Part shown: positions 36,138 to 45,574 of the stretch, piece by piece | Layout of the letters: each line of letters starts with the position of its first letter | Numbering within the stretch: position 1 is the stretch's first letter | From: Podospora comata | Taxonomy: Eukaryota; Ascomycota; Sordariomycetes; Sordariales; Podosporaceae | Assembly: GCA_017354895.1 (NCBI GenBank) | Contig: CP071498.1 | Span: 1,922,001-1,986,000 of the forward strand | Length of the DNA stretch: 64,000 bases | Reading direction: 5' to 3' | Made by a program: the position numbers and the translations under genes | Notes under the pieces: model-generated | The model's input: only the letters and a program-made list of their open reading frames with translations | Told to the model about the DNA's origin: nothing | Databases searched by the model: none

Positions 36138-37301
36138 TCAAGCCCTCCACCCCAGAAAAAAGAACTGCACCACCAACCAAACCCCCATTACGGCATACAA
36201 TCCCACCATCACCCCCAAAATCTTAACCTGCTGCCCATACAACCTAACCCAACTCTCCCAGCTCACCGTCTTGAGCGCATTCCTCAAACTCCCAAACCCC
36301 CTCCCATTGATCACCTCAGCCTCCACACTCCCCCCAAAAGTCCGGTCAAACGGCACGATCGTCTCCTCCTCATGCGGCAACAGCGTGGCCTGCACCCTCA
36401 CCAAAGCAACATGAGCAGGCACAACAAGCAACAAGTTCAACCCGACAAAAACCCCAAGCACACAAACAAGCTTGGCGACTTCCGACCCTGAGATCCCCTC
36501 CTTGAGCTGGGAGTTATCATCATAAGGGGAGAGGCCGATGAGGCCCGCCAGGAGTCCCGGGAGGATGAGAGAGGCGTGGATGGCGATCCAGTAAAAGAGG
36601 ATGGGCTGGTAGGTTGCTACCAAGTTGCGACGCCAGGAGGGGAGGCGGGAGAAAAAGGTGCGCCCGTGGGGGGTGTTGGCCGGGCGGGGGGCCGAGATGA
36701 TGATGTGGGTTAGGGCGGTCATGAGTTGGGAGGTGAGGAGGAGGACGACGAGGTTGCCGAGGATGGGGATGAAGGAGAAAATTCCTGAGAGGATGCTCGT
36801 TGTGAAGGCGAGGAAGAGGAAGCACCCTAAACCGCGGAATTGAGACCGGAAGCTGGAGATGGATTGGAGGGTGCGGTGGGTGGCGCGGAGGGAGGAGGTG
36901 ATGGGTTTGGTCGGGAGGGGGGCGTCACCGTTGGGGAAGGAGGAAGAGCCACCGTTGTTGTTGTTGTTGTTGTAGGCAGGGGGAGGAGCGTTCTTGTTGG
37001 TGTTTGCCTTGTTGATGTCGCCATCTTCGTTGGTGGGCTCGTTGATGGGGATGGCGTCGTAGGCGGGGAGGGGGTCCTCGACGATGGCGAGGGTTGGGTA
37101 GATGTGGGTGAGGGTGTAGCCGATGTAGAGGAACATGGGGAGGAAGAGGAGGATGTTGATGAAGAGTTGGAGTCCGCCATAAGGCGCCCACTTGATAGGG
37201 GGTCCTTGAGGCTCATCGGGCATGTCTGAGGAGCTGTCGGCCAAGTTGGAGTAGGCCCGCTTGGCGAGCATGCCGCCCGCGTGTACAACGGGGGAGAGCA
37301 T
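36138..37301 (-). CDS. Polytopic membrane protein, function unknown
   Basis: A single-exon gene of 387 residues. Hydrophobic segments predict about six membrane helices: LQLFINILLFLPMFLYIGY near residue 50, FLFLAFTTSILSGIFSFIPI, LVVLLLTSQLMTALTHIII, PILFYWIAIHASLILPGLLA, LVCVLGVFVGLNLLLVVPAH and the C-terminal ILGVMVGLYAVMGVWLVVQF. Between the first two helices lies a soluble loop of about 110 residues with Asn runs and PPPAYNN and PLPAYDAIP motifs. The latter resemble PPxY/PxY sites that bind WW domains of Rsp5-type ligases. The frame is open far upstream, but the ATG at 37301 is chosen because the upstream residues are irregular and the hydrophobic core begins soon after. I do not recognise the family. 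It looks like a fungal integral membrane protein, perhaps vacuolar or endosomal. Confidence 0.75.
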   Translation of the reverse strand: MLSPVVHAGGMLAKRAYSNLADSSSDMPDEPQGPPIKWAPYGGLQLFINILLFLPMFLYIGYTLTHIYPTLAIVEDPLPAYDAIPINEPTNEDGDINKANTNKNAPPPAYNNNNNNGGSSSFPNGDAPLPTKPITSSLRATHRTLQSISSFRSQFRGLGCFLFLAFTTSILSGIFSFIPILGNLVVLLLTSQLMTALTHIIISAPRPANTPHGRTFFSRLPSWRRNLVATYQPILFYWIAIHASLILPGLLAGLIGLSPYDDNSQLKEGISGSEVAKLVCVLGVFVGLNLLLVVPAHVALVRVQATLLPHEEETIVPFDRTFGGSVEAEVINGRGFGSLRNALKTVSWESWVRLYGQQVKILGVMVGLYAVMGVWLVVQFFFLGWRA

Positions 37302-38180
37302 TCTTGGGATAATCTGACAAATGAGAACTCTCAGGTATAACTGGTGATGATGGGGAAAAAAAAAAGAGGGGAAAAAACAGTAAATGATGGTAAAAAGACT
37401 GGTGGTGATCGAGATGGTTGATAAGCAAACCACAACCCAGGAAATGAATGAGAGTTCCCGGGGCGTGGCAGGCGGCGCTGAACGTTTATTGTAGTGGGAT
37501 CCAACAGCCTGAAGGGGCGTGCAACCGCCAAAGAAATGCGGAGCATTAAGCGTTTGGTGCCTCGTCTGACTGCGCCAACAGCAGGCTGTGATTGGCCGCC
37601 CCTTCAATACGATCAAGCACTGCGCCACTTGCGGGGTGTTCTGCCTGGTGGTCATCCCCGGAGACTGTACGGAGACGGATTGTCTCCCTTTCCGTGGGAT
37701 CAGGCGTTCAAGGTGACCAGATCCTCAAGCACAAGGCCCTTGCAGTCATGATTCAAGGCTCGAGGATACCGCATTTCTTATTTTGGCCCAAGGCTCTGAG
37801 GTTTTTATCTACTCGGCGCATGGACGCGTGTGCTCTCGAGAAACGTTCAAACTGAGTAGAAAGAAGGCATCTCATTTGTTCATGTTAGGCCTCCAAATAC
37901 TATACATTTTGTGCTACCAACCCTAATCCTCTTGATATCGATCTTTCAGAGCGCCATTGGGATAAATTGCCGTCGCAAAGAAAATCCATGACGCAAGATA
38001 TCGTGGTGGTAGAGACTGATCTTGTGAGAAGCGTCGGTATAAAGGGAATGAAGTGCAAGAGCGTTGGTTCGACACTAAAAGATAGTAGCAACAAATAAGA
38101 CTCGATTATTGCGTTATGCAGCTCCTAATCCATTGATCATCCAAACTGCAATCTCACTGAACTAGTTCGACCAATTGACC
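37302..38180. promoter_or_regulatory. Region between the membrane-protein gene and the SDR relic
   Basis: The two start codons face apart across 880 bp. No gene is seen. A degenerate telomere-type motif (CCAACCCTAATCCT) lies near 37917. Confidence 0.4.
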
Positions 38181-39079
38181 ATGCCGTCAACCGACCAACC
38201 CCTGACCTTCTTCTCGGCCATCATGGTCGGATTGAGCTGAGTACTGGCCTGGATAGATTTTGGAGTTCACTACACGAGCAACTACATCCTCTACCTCTTC
38301 TTTGGCGGTCTCAAACCTCAAACTCACACCAGACCTCAAAGATTAAAGGATGGCCGTGTGTGCTCGCCAAGCGTTGTCATGACTGGTGCCACTGAAGGTG
38401 AGTATACCTTCCCTTTGACACCCTTACCTTCCCTTCAGCTCTCGTGCCCCGTTCCATCCCTCACCTACCTCTGAACTGCCCTTGCTTGCCTTCTCGTCGC
38501 CTTTTGCTTACCCCTTACTCACCCCTGATCCAGGAATCGGCCTCGCAACAGCCTGCCTTAACCAGATCGCTCTCCAGCTCTCCTCGACAACAGATAACCC
38601 CCTCATCGCAGTGGTGAACAAATGCCTGCTGTTGCATGATGTCACCAATGGAGCTCGCCCCCGACTCTGACGTCCGCCGGATATTCGAACTCGACTTGTG
38701 GGCATACATCTCGGTGGTCCGGGCTTTCCTGCCGACCATCAGGCAGAATAAGGGGCGGTTCATCAGTGTTGGAAGCTTTGGGGGGTATGCCAACCCGCCG
38801 TTGTGGCCGCCGTACTGTGCTTTGAAGGCTGTGGTGGAGGCTATGACGAGGAGCTGGAGGCTGGAGCTGATGCCGTTTGGTGTTGGGATGACTACTGTCC
38901 GACCTGGTTGGACTAGGACGGGTGGGATAGGACCGAAGATTAGAGGTGCGTGGGAGAGGTATTTTGATGATATTCCGAAGGGAGCGGTGGGGGTCGATAG
39001 CTTTGGGAATTTGATCAAGACGGATGTGAGGGTGGGGGAGGCGGAGGAGAGGGTTTATCGGCCTATGGTTAATATATGA
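38181..39079 (+). pseudogene. Decayed short-chain dehydrogenase/reductase (SDR)
   Basis: The sequence reads like an SDR of the 11-beta-HSD/BDH type with an N-terminal hydrophobic segment, but it is broken in three ways. An in-frame TGA lies at 38238-38240. The Rossmann start TGATEG|IGLATA is split by a plausible 136-nt intron (38398-38533), but only about 24 codons separate it from a NNAG-like remnant (AVVNKCLLLHDVTNG) where about 80 are usual, so strands 2-4 are missing. A frame change then follows at about 38650. From 38640 the remainder is clean: MELAPDSDVRRIFELDLWAY, GRFISVGSFGGYAN with the catalytic Ser, and YCALK, the YxxxK motif. The C-terminus runs to 39079. The deletion removes cofactor-binding structure, so activity is very unlikely. 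Good preservation of the C-terminal half suggests recent decay, or alternatively an assembly fault. Confidence 0.8.
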
Positions 39080-39646
39080 TATGTTTTGGTTTCTTTGTGA
39101 ACAGTGTTCTCCTCGAGGTGCCAACCGTGTTCTAGGCACAAGCTGACCATTGTAGGTAGGCCGTCGAAGTGTTTCTACGATCTTTCAAGTCCTTGGTTTC
39201 CAGATCGGAATCTAGAGAGGATCTGGATGCGGCAAACGATGAAAGAAATCTTTCTTGTTAAAAAAAAGAATGTCCCGAAGTACGTGAGAAAACCCATCGC
39301 TGTATATTCGACTTTTCCCCGTTTTATGTAGCGAGGTTGAAAGTGGATGAACATGCGAGCAAACAGCTACTAACCCCCACTAAAAAGATTGTGTAGCTTG
39401 CAGCTATTCTGTTAGCAGTTTGAGCCTATTTTGCCGCCAAAACTGTTAAGAACGCCCAACACTTGACCCCACAACACCTCTTGAGCTTGTCATGAGCCTC
39501 ACCGACGTCATCCCAACACACGGCAACACAACGATTTCTGGCAATCTGATATCCCGATATCCTCTGGCGAGAGCGGAATGAGAGGCTTTTCATAGCGCTC
39601 GGGTTGTTCATCACACTCACCGATCCACCAAGCTCTTTACCGAACC
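39080..39646. promoter_or_regulatory. PPM1 upstream region
   Basis: These 567 bases lie between the SDR relic and PPM1. No gene is seen. Confidence 0.45.
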
Positions 39647-40804
39647 ATGTCCGCCCCATCAATACCCAACCTTCTCTCCCTCCGCGGCAGCCGTGGAGGA
39701 TCCCGAGGCCGGGGCCGGGGCGGCTCACACCGGGGTAGCTCCTCCGGGCCATCAGCCAGCCATGACACCACAATCCAGGGAACCGACGCCGACGCTGCTG
39801 TCTCCCGCCTCAGCGCCGTAGAACTAGACTACCTCATCGACCCCTTCGCCAGCTACTTCGTAGCTCCCTCACCACCACCGTTCCACTCCGGTCCAGGCCC
39901 AGGACTACCCACACCCCGCAGACTCCCAATAATAAACAGAGGAACATACACCCGCACGACAGCGATAGACATTCTCATCCACCGCTTCCTCTCCAGTACT
40001 TTCTCCACCGGCAAACCCCGGCAGATAGTCTCCCTCGGAGCAGGAACAGACACCCGCTGCTTTCGATTATTCACCTCGTCTCAAAAACACCAAAACATCC
40101 ACTATCATGAAATCGACTTCCCGGTTATCATCTCCAAGAAGAACACGCTCATCCGGACAGTCCCGGCGCTGAACGGCATCCTCTCCCCGCCAATGCCACT
40201 CCCAAACCCGGCCACGAACCAGTCTTATGTCTCGAAGCAGCATGCGAACCCAGAAACAGGCAATACCCTCACTCTCCACCCGCTTGATCTCCGGTTTTTT
40301 CCATCTTCTCCTTCCTCCCTCCCGGGACTATCACAGGAGTGCCCGACACTGCTGCTGTCCGAATGCTGCCTTTGCTACCTCCCACCTTCGACAGCATCGG
40401 ATATAATCACCTCTTTTACGTCTTGTTTTCCTAGTTTGGGGCTGGTGATTTACGAGCCGATTTTGCCGGGGGATGCGTTTGGACGGATGATGATTTCTAA
40501 TCTTGCTGCGCGGGGGGTGACGATGCCGACTTTGGCGGTGTACCAGACGCAGGAGGACCAGGAGAGAAGGTTGCTGGAGGCTGGGTTTAGGGAGGTGAGG
40601 AGTAGGACTGTGGATCAGATTTGGGAGGAGTGGGTGGGGGAGGGGGAGAAGGAGCGGGTGGATGGGTTGGAGAGGTTGGATGAGGTGGAGGAGTGGAAGT
40701 TGTTGGCGGGGCATTATGTGGTTGTTTGGGGGTGGAATGAGGGGGAGGGGGTGAGGTTGGAGGTGGGGAGAGGGGATGATGACGAAGGGGATGAGACGGA
40801 GTAG
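39647..40804 (+). CDS. PPM1: Leucine carboxyl methyltransferase 1 (PP2A methyltransferase)
   Basis: This SAM-dependent enzyme methylates the C-terminal leucine carboxyl of the PP2A catalytic subunit, which steers assembly of PP2A holoenzymes. It is an intronless gene of 385 residues. An Arg/Gly-rich N-terminus ([17 protein letters not shown]) precedes the domain. The methyltransferase core includes [19 protein letters not shown], the SAM-binding motif [50 protein letters not shown] with the motif that positions substrate, and [18 protein letters not shown]. The C-terminus is acidic ([12 protein letters not shown]). RG-rich N-termini are variable in the family. The codons before 39647 show no other good start. 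Confidence 0.93.
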   Translation: MSAPSIPNLLSLRGSRGGSRGRGRGGSHRGSSSGPSASHDTTIQGTDADAAVSRLSAVELDYLIDPFASYFVAPSPPPFHSGPGPGLPTPRRLPIINRGTYTRTTAIDILIHRFLSSTFSTGKPRQIVSLGAGTDTRCFRLFTSSQKHQNIHYHEIDFPVIISKKNTLIRTVPALNGILSPPMPLPNPATNQSYVSKQHANPETGNTLTLHPLDLRFFPSSPSSLPGLSQECPTLLLSECCLCYLPPSTASDIITSFTSCFPSLGLVIYEPILPGDAFGRMMISNLAARGVTMPTLAVYQTQEDQERRLLEAGFREVRSRTVDQIWEEWVGEGEKERVDGLERLDEVEEWKLLAGHYVVVWGWNEGEGVRLEVGRGDDDEGDETE

Positions 40805-42111
40805 GGTGAGGGATGTCTACAAGGTCTGATAAGCTGAGAGATGCGTATCAAGGTCCGATGAACGCCGGAATGATGGATGGACAACTTTTAGGGGACCGTC
40901 TGATACATCATTTCATCTTCACGATAACGATACTTGATGTGTATCAGTCTTATCTTGGTTTCGGTCTCGGCATCTCAGCTTGGCTTCAAGGTTGTAGATG
41001 CTTCTAATCATGTAGCCCCCCGGTCAGAGCCCCAAGACAAGCTTTTCTCGAACATGCCAAGTGCTTCTCAAAATCGGACACATCCCTGATGTCTGCAATA
41101 ATGTCTCGACAAGACCATCTTCCTTTTAAGCTTAATGAGATGACAGAGGATACCCAAAAAGTCAACATATGGATCATAATAGACTCTACACATACGAATA
41201 CCCGAAGTGATACTGTGGGTTAGTGTCTAGCATTCTGGCAACCTATGTGAATACTATCGTGGGACCTTTTTTTCATGGTCAAACATACCCGACCGAGTAA
41301 ACCCGACGGGCTTCGCATGTTCCTCCGAGTCCACACGTTTCAGAGCTCTCACCATGTTCTAGAACACTGACACTATGAACACCCAAGATGAGGAATAGGA
41401 TATTTAGGTAACACGATGGGTTGGGCTGGTATCGTTATGTAATTTCGAGGGGGCGCGGTGGTGTTGTTAGGTAAAGTTTCCCCTGTGTTACGCAATACCA
41501 AGCTATCTGCAGTGTCTCACATGAACACATGCCACAGGCACATGGCAGGTGGTCAGGCAACAGGTCCCGAGATTTGGAGCGTCTGAGGCGGTATCGTGGT
41601 TGTGTCAGAGGCACAAATGTGTAGAGCATACAGCTCATAGAACCAGGCAATGCTGAAGTTGATTCAACTGGCGAGAGTTTGTGTAAATGATAAGAATGTT
41701 CTTATCGGATCATCCCAGTGGGTGTTTGAGGCCATTCCACCAATCACAGTCGCTATAAGCGAACGGTTACGCAACGGGCAGAACCCATCTCCACTGCTTG
41801 TTTGGCGGCTGTCACAGGGGTCAAAGGGCACCCCCCCCCGGCTGCTCGCCTTATCTTGGCAAGGGGATTCGAAACAACGACAACCACCGTCATCCCATCC
41901 CCCCATCTTTTTGTTGATTGTAATTCTGTCTGTACCGTTTTTCGCAATCGTCTTTTTACTCTCCTCTCACGCCCGCTCTTTCCCGCGATGCCCTGAGCGA
42001 TCGACTTCGCTCTCCTCCTATCGCATCTCGAACCCGCCGGGATGCTTTTCCGCTGACATCTAGATAATACATCATCGCCGTGCTCCGCTATCGCAGCACC
42101 CCGACGAAACA
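40805..42111. other. Intergenic: PPM1 3' region and MFS promoter
   Basis: No gene is recognised in these 1.3 kb. The last 250 bases before the MFS start are pyrimidine-rich. Confidence 0.5.
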
Positions 42112-43979
42112 ATGATCGACCAACAACTACACCGCGCGCGCATGGTTTCCAGCGTCGCCGCGACAGTCATATCGCTCGCGTGCGGTACCAACGTATGTGA
42201 TTCCTTGGGGGGACATTTGGCAGGTTGTTGGGATTTGGTTCGGTGACGGGAGCGCTGACGGTTGTAAACCTTCGTGGTTCAGTATGTGTACTCGGCCTGG
42301 GCCCCACAGTTCGCCGATAAGCTCAACCTCACGACGACGGAGAGTAACCTGATCGGAGCGGCGGGTAATCTGGGCATGTATTCGATGGGCGTACCTATCG
42401 GGTTGTTTGTCGATAACCGTGGACCCCGACCAGCCGTGGCAGCCGGCGCGCTTCTCCTCGGCCTCGGGTACTACCCCTTTCGCGCCTCGTACGAAAACGC
42501 GGCCGGTTCGGTTCCGCTGCTATGTTTCTTTTCGTATCTTACCGGCCTGGGCGGATGTATGGCGTTCCAGGCGGCAGTCAAAACGTCGGCGCTCAACTGG
42601 CCACACCATCGGGGCACCGCCACGGCCTTCCCGTTGGCTGCCTTTGGCTTGAGCGCATTCTTCTTCTCCCAGGTCGGATCGCTCTTCTTTCCCGGAGACA
42701 CCAGCGCGTTCTTGACTGTTCTGGCCGCCGGTACCTTTGCTCTGATCTTCACTGGATTTTGCTTCCTCAAGGTCTACCCCCACACTCCGGCCTACCATGC
42801 GGTACCTAACGGGGGTTCCGGCTCGGACACGCAGCGGCTGCGGCGGACATCGTCATCGGAGGACGGCAAGGCTAGAGGAGCGCGAAGATTCCCTGATGTA
42901 GAACCTGGTATGTCGACGCCCACCACCTACACGACTCCCGCGACGTCGACGCAGGCACAGACAGACGCAGAGGCTCCCGGACCGTCGTCGCCGTCAGCCA
43001 GCGCCCAGCTCCGTGACCAGACCGATGTTGAATCCGCCCGCCCCCCCCCGGACGAGGCCCCCGATAGCGACGTTGACGAGACCTCGTCCCTCATGTCAAA
43101 GTCGTCCTCGCTGCCTGGTGATGTGTTAGTGCAGAGCAGTGTTGATATGGATCGTTCCCATCGTGTAGATATCCGTGGCTGGCGCTTGTTGTCCAATGTC
43201 GACTTTTGGCAGCTGTTTACCATTATGGGGATTCTGGCTGGCATTGGTCTCATGACTATCAAGTGAGTTCTCTCGCTTTCTTTGAGGAGAAACATTGCTA
43301 ACCCTTTCCAGCAATATTGGACACAACGTCAATGCTCTTTGGAGGCGTTTCGATGACTCTGTTCCCGAGTCTTTCCTCGTACAGCGTCAGCAGATGCATG
43401 TCTCCATTCTGTCCATTGGCAGTTTCGGAGGGAGATTGCTGAGCGGTGAGCCTTTCCCTGGGTGGCCATTTTGCTCTTTGTGCTGACAAATCTACAGGTG
43501 TCGGATCTGATTTTCTTGTCAAGGTCGTAGGTGCCAGCCGCGCCTGGTGCCTCGTCGCGGCTAGTCTCGTATTTTGCATTGCCCAGCTCTTTGCCCTCAA
43601 CGTCTCGAACCCGCACTACCTCGGTTTTGTTTCTGGCCTCTCAGGTCTCGGATATGGCTTCTTGTTCGGTGTCTTCCCCTCGATCGTAGCTGAGACGTTC
43701 GGTATTCACGGACTTAGCCAGAACTGGGGGTTCATGACACTCAGCCCTGTCATCTCGGGCAACATTTTCAACCTGTTTTACGGTGCCGTTTTTGACAGTC
43801 ACATCATTGTTAGTCCTGATGGTGACCGGTCGTGCTATGACGGTATCGACTGCTACAGGAATGCGTATTTTGTCACGCTGGGTGCTTGTGGGCTGGGATT
43901 GATTGTGACGTTGTCGACGATCAGACATCAGTATGTTGCGAGGTTGAGGGAGGCGGGGAAGGGCGCGGCTGAGGATTAA
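42112..43979 (+). CDS. Nodulin-like major facilitator superfamily transporter
   Basis: A membrane transporter of unknown substrate. Four exons are proposed: 42112-42192, 42283-43262, 43312-43445 and 43498-43979, with introns of 90, 49 and 52 nt. They give 558 residues. The N-terminal half has the nodulin-like/MFS signature: VISLACGTN|YVYSAWAPQFADKL, NLIGAAGNLGMYSMGVPIG and LFVDNRGPRPAVAAGALLLG, where the DxRGPRP loop corresponds to the MFS motif between helices 2 and 3. A soluble loop of about 130 Ser/Thr/Asp-rich residues separates the two six-helix halves. The second half includes NIGHNVNALWRR, SFGGRLLSGVGSDF and HYLGFVSGLSGLGYGFLFGV. It resembles the fungal YMR155W-type proteins more than Mch1, from memory. 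Acidic and Ser-rich loops of this kind often carry sorting or phosphorylation sites. Confidence 0.85.
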
Positions 43980-44523
43980 GGAGATGTCTCGACTGGATGG
44001 ATAGTTGGTGGGAGGAGGAGTTTGAACTTGTGGGCATTTTACACGGCTAGACACATCGCACATGGATGGAGAAGGATACCAAGTTTTTTTTATTTTTTTT
44101 TAATTTTTTTTTTTTGGATGACGTTGTTTTCATGTTGTTAGAGATAGGCGTTGCATGAGAGAGGCGTTGGGTATGGATACAGCAGTTTAAATTTGCGGTA
44201 GAGCCCCATTAACGAAGTAATAATGTCACAAAACAATTTTTGGTCCTATTTTTGTATGACCCCTGTGATCTCATGTTGGAATGCTGGGTTCGCGGCTGCT
44301 ATCGGATAACAGTTGAAACGCGCACCTTGATGGCCATACCTTTTTTCGAGTTCAGCACCCAACCCTAACCCTGTCAGTGCCAAGGTCCCTGTTCGCGCCG
44401 CGACCTCGGGGGTCAGCTCTCTTATCGATTATCAACCACATCCATCCCCTGACCTTCAGCACGCGCGACAACACCAATCCACGGCGACAAAGATAATCTC
44501 ATCGCGCCGCCGCCGTCGCCGAA
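43980..44523. promoter_or_regulatory. AP-2 sigma upstream region with telobox-like motif
   Basis: This 544-bp region holds T runs near 44085-44115 (probably the MFS 3' end) and the second copy of the telobox-like 15-mer at 44359-44373, about 150 bp before the AP-2 sigma start. No gene is seen. Confidence 0.5.
44359..44373. promoter_or_regulatory. Telobox-like motif, second copy
   Basis: CCAACCCTAACCCTG, identical to 4007-4021, about 150 bp upstream of the AP-2 sigma ATG. A regulatory role is inferred from repeated promoter position. Confidence 0.4.
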
Positions 44524-45095
44524 ATGTTGAACTTTATCCTCATCCAGAACCGACAGTACGTTTCCCCCTGCTCCTCCCTCTTTTCTGTCTCCCTCCCATT
44601 GGTAACCAACCGACCACCTTTTGGAATAGGGGCAAAACCCGCCTAGCAAAATGGTACGTCCCCTACAGCGACGACGAAAAAGTCAAGGTCAAGGGCGAGG
44701 TACCTCTTCCACCCCTTCCTCCCCTCTTCTTCCCCCATCCCATATGCTGACCCCATGTCTGAAAGGTCCACCGCCTCGTCGCCCCCCGCGACCAAAAGTA
44801 CCAATCCAACTTTGTAGAGTTCCGCAACCACAAGATCGTCTACCGCCGCTACGCCGGCCTCTTCTTCTGCGCCTGTGTCGACACAAACGACAACGAGCTC
44901 GCCTATCTAGAGGCTATCCACTTTTTTGTTGAAGTTTTGGATGCATTCTTTGGCAACGTCTGCGAGCTGGATCTGGTGTTTAACTTTTACAAGGTGTACG
45001 CCATCCTGGACGAGGTCTTCCTCGCGGGGGAGATTGAGGAGACGTCGAAGCAAGTTGTGTTGACTAGGTTGGAGCATTTGGATAAGTTGGAGTGA
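44524..45095 (+). CDS. APS2: AP-2 adaptor complex sigma subunit
   Basis: This is the small chain of the clathrin adaptor AP-2 for endocytosis at the plasma membrane. Three exons are proposed: 44524-44555, 44630-44699 and 44766-45095, with introns of 74 and 66 nt. They give 143 residues, the family's usual length. Landmarks are [20 protein letters not shown] at the start, [20 protein letters not shown] in the middle and [20 protein letters not shown] near the end. These match AP-2 sigma better than AP-1 sigma. No residue of the core fold looks missing. The first exon is only 32 nt, so it is easily missed. Confidence 0.95.
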
Positions 45096-45574
45096 GAGGG
45101 GCGAGGATATATGGCGAAAAAGATATCGATTGTGCGCGTGGAAAGGAGGATGAATATCCCCGTGGCTGAGCGGGAGAGTCTATATCGCCCAATGTCGGGA
45201 AGAAGGAGAGACGGGCAGGCCACGGGATGTTGAGCAGGGCAGAGCGGCCATGTAGGAGGGATTACAGAACCAGGGCCACATCAACATCTCAAAAGAAGCA
45301 GGTTCACCATCGGGCAGACAGAAATGTCAATAATCATCGCATTTGTCTGCTGGCGAAATCTAGATAAAGGAACGGATGCAATAATAGTACAATATAATAC
45401 AGAAAACAAGTCAAAACTCCAGACCACCGCTAAAATTCCCCATGTGAGGCACGGGCTCACGGGAAAAAGCTCTATGGTCCAGCTCAAGCTAGAGATAATG
45501 ATAAACAATCCCCAAAATAAACAAGAACCCAACAGATAAGCACCCCAGAGCCGACATGGCAGGTGTTGGTGGAT
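45096..45574. other. Convergent 3' region
   Basis: Between the AP-2 sigma stop and the zinc-knuckle gene's stop. Nothing is recognised. Confidence 0.5.

Noticed and set aside
36138-45095. Secondary-metabolite gene cluster (SDR, methyltransferase, MFS transporter together)
   Set aside because: The methyltransferase is the housekeeping PP2A enzyme, the SDR is decayed, the transporter is nodulin-like and no backbone synthase is present.
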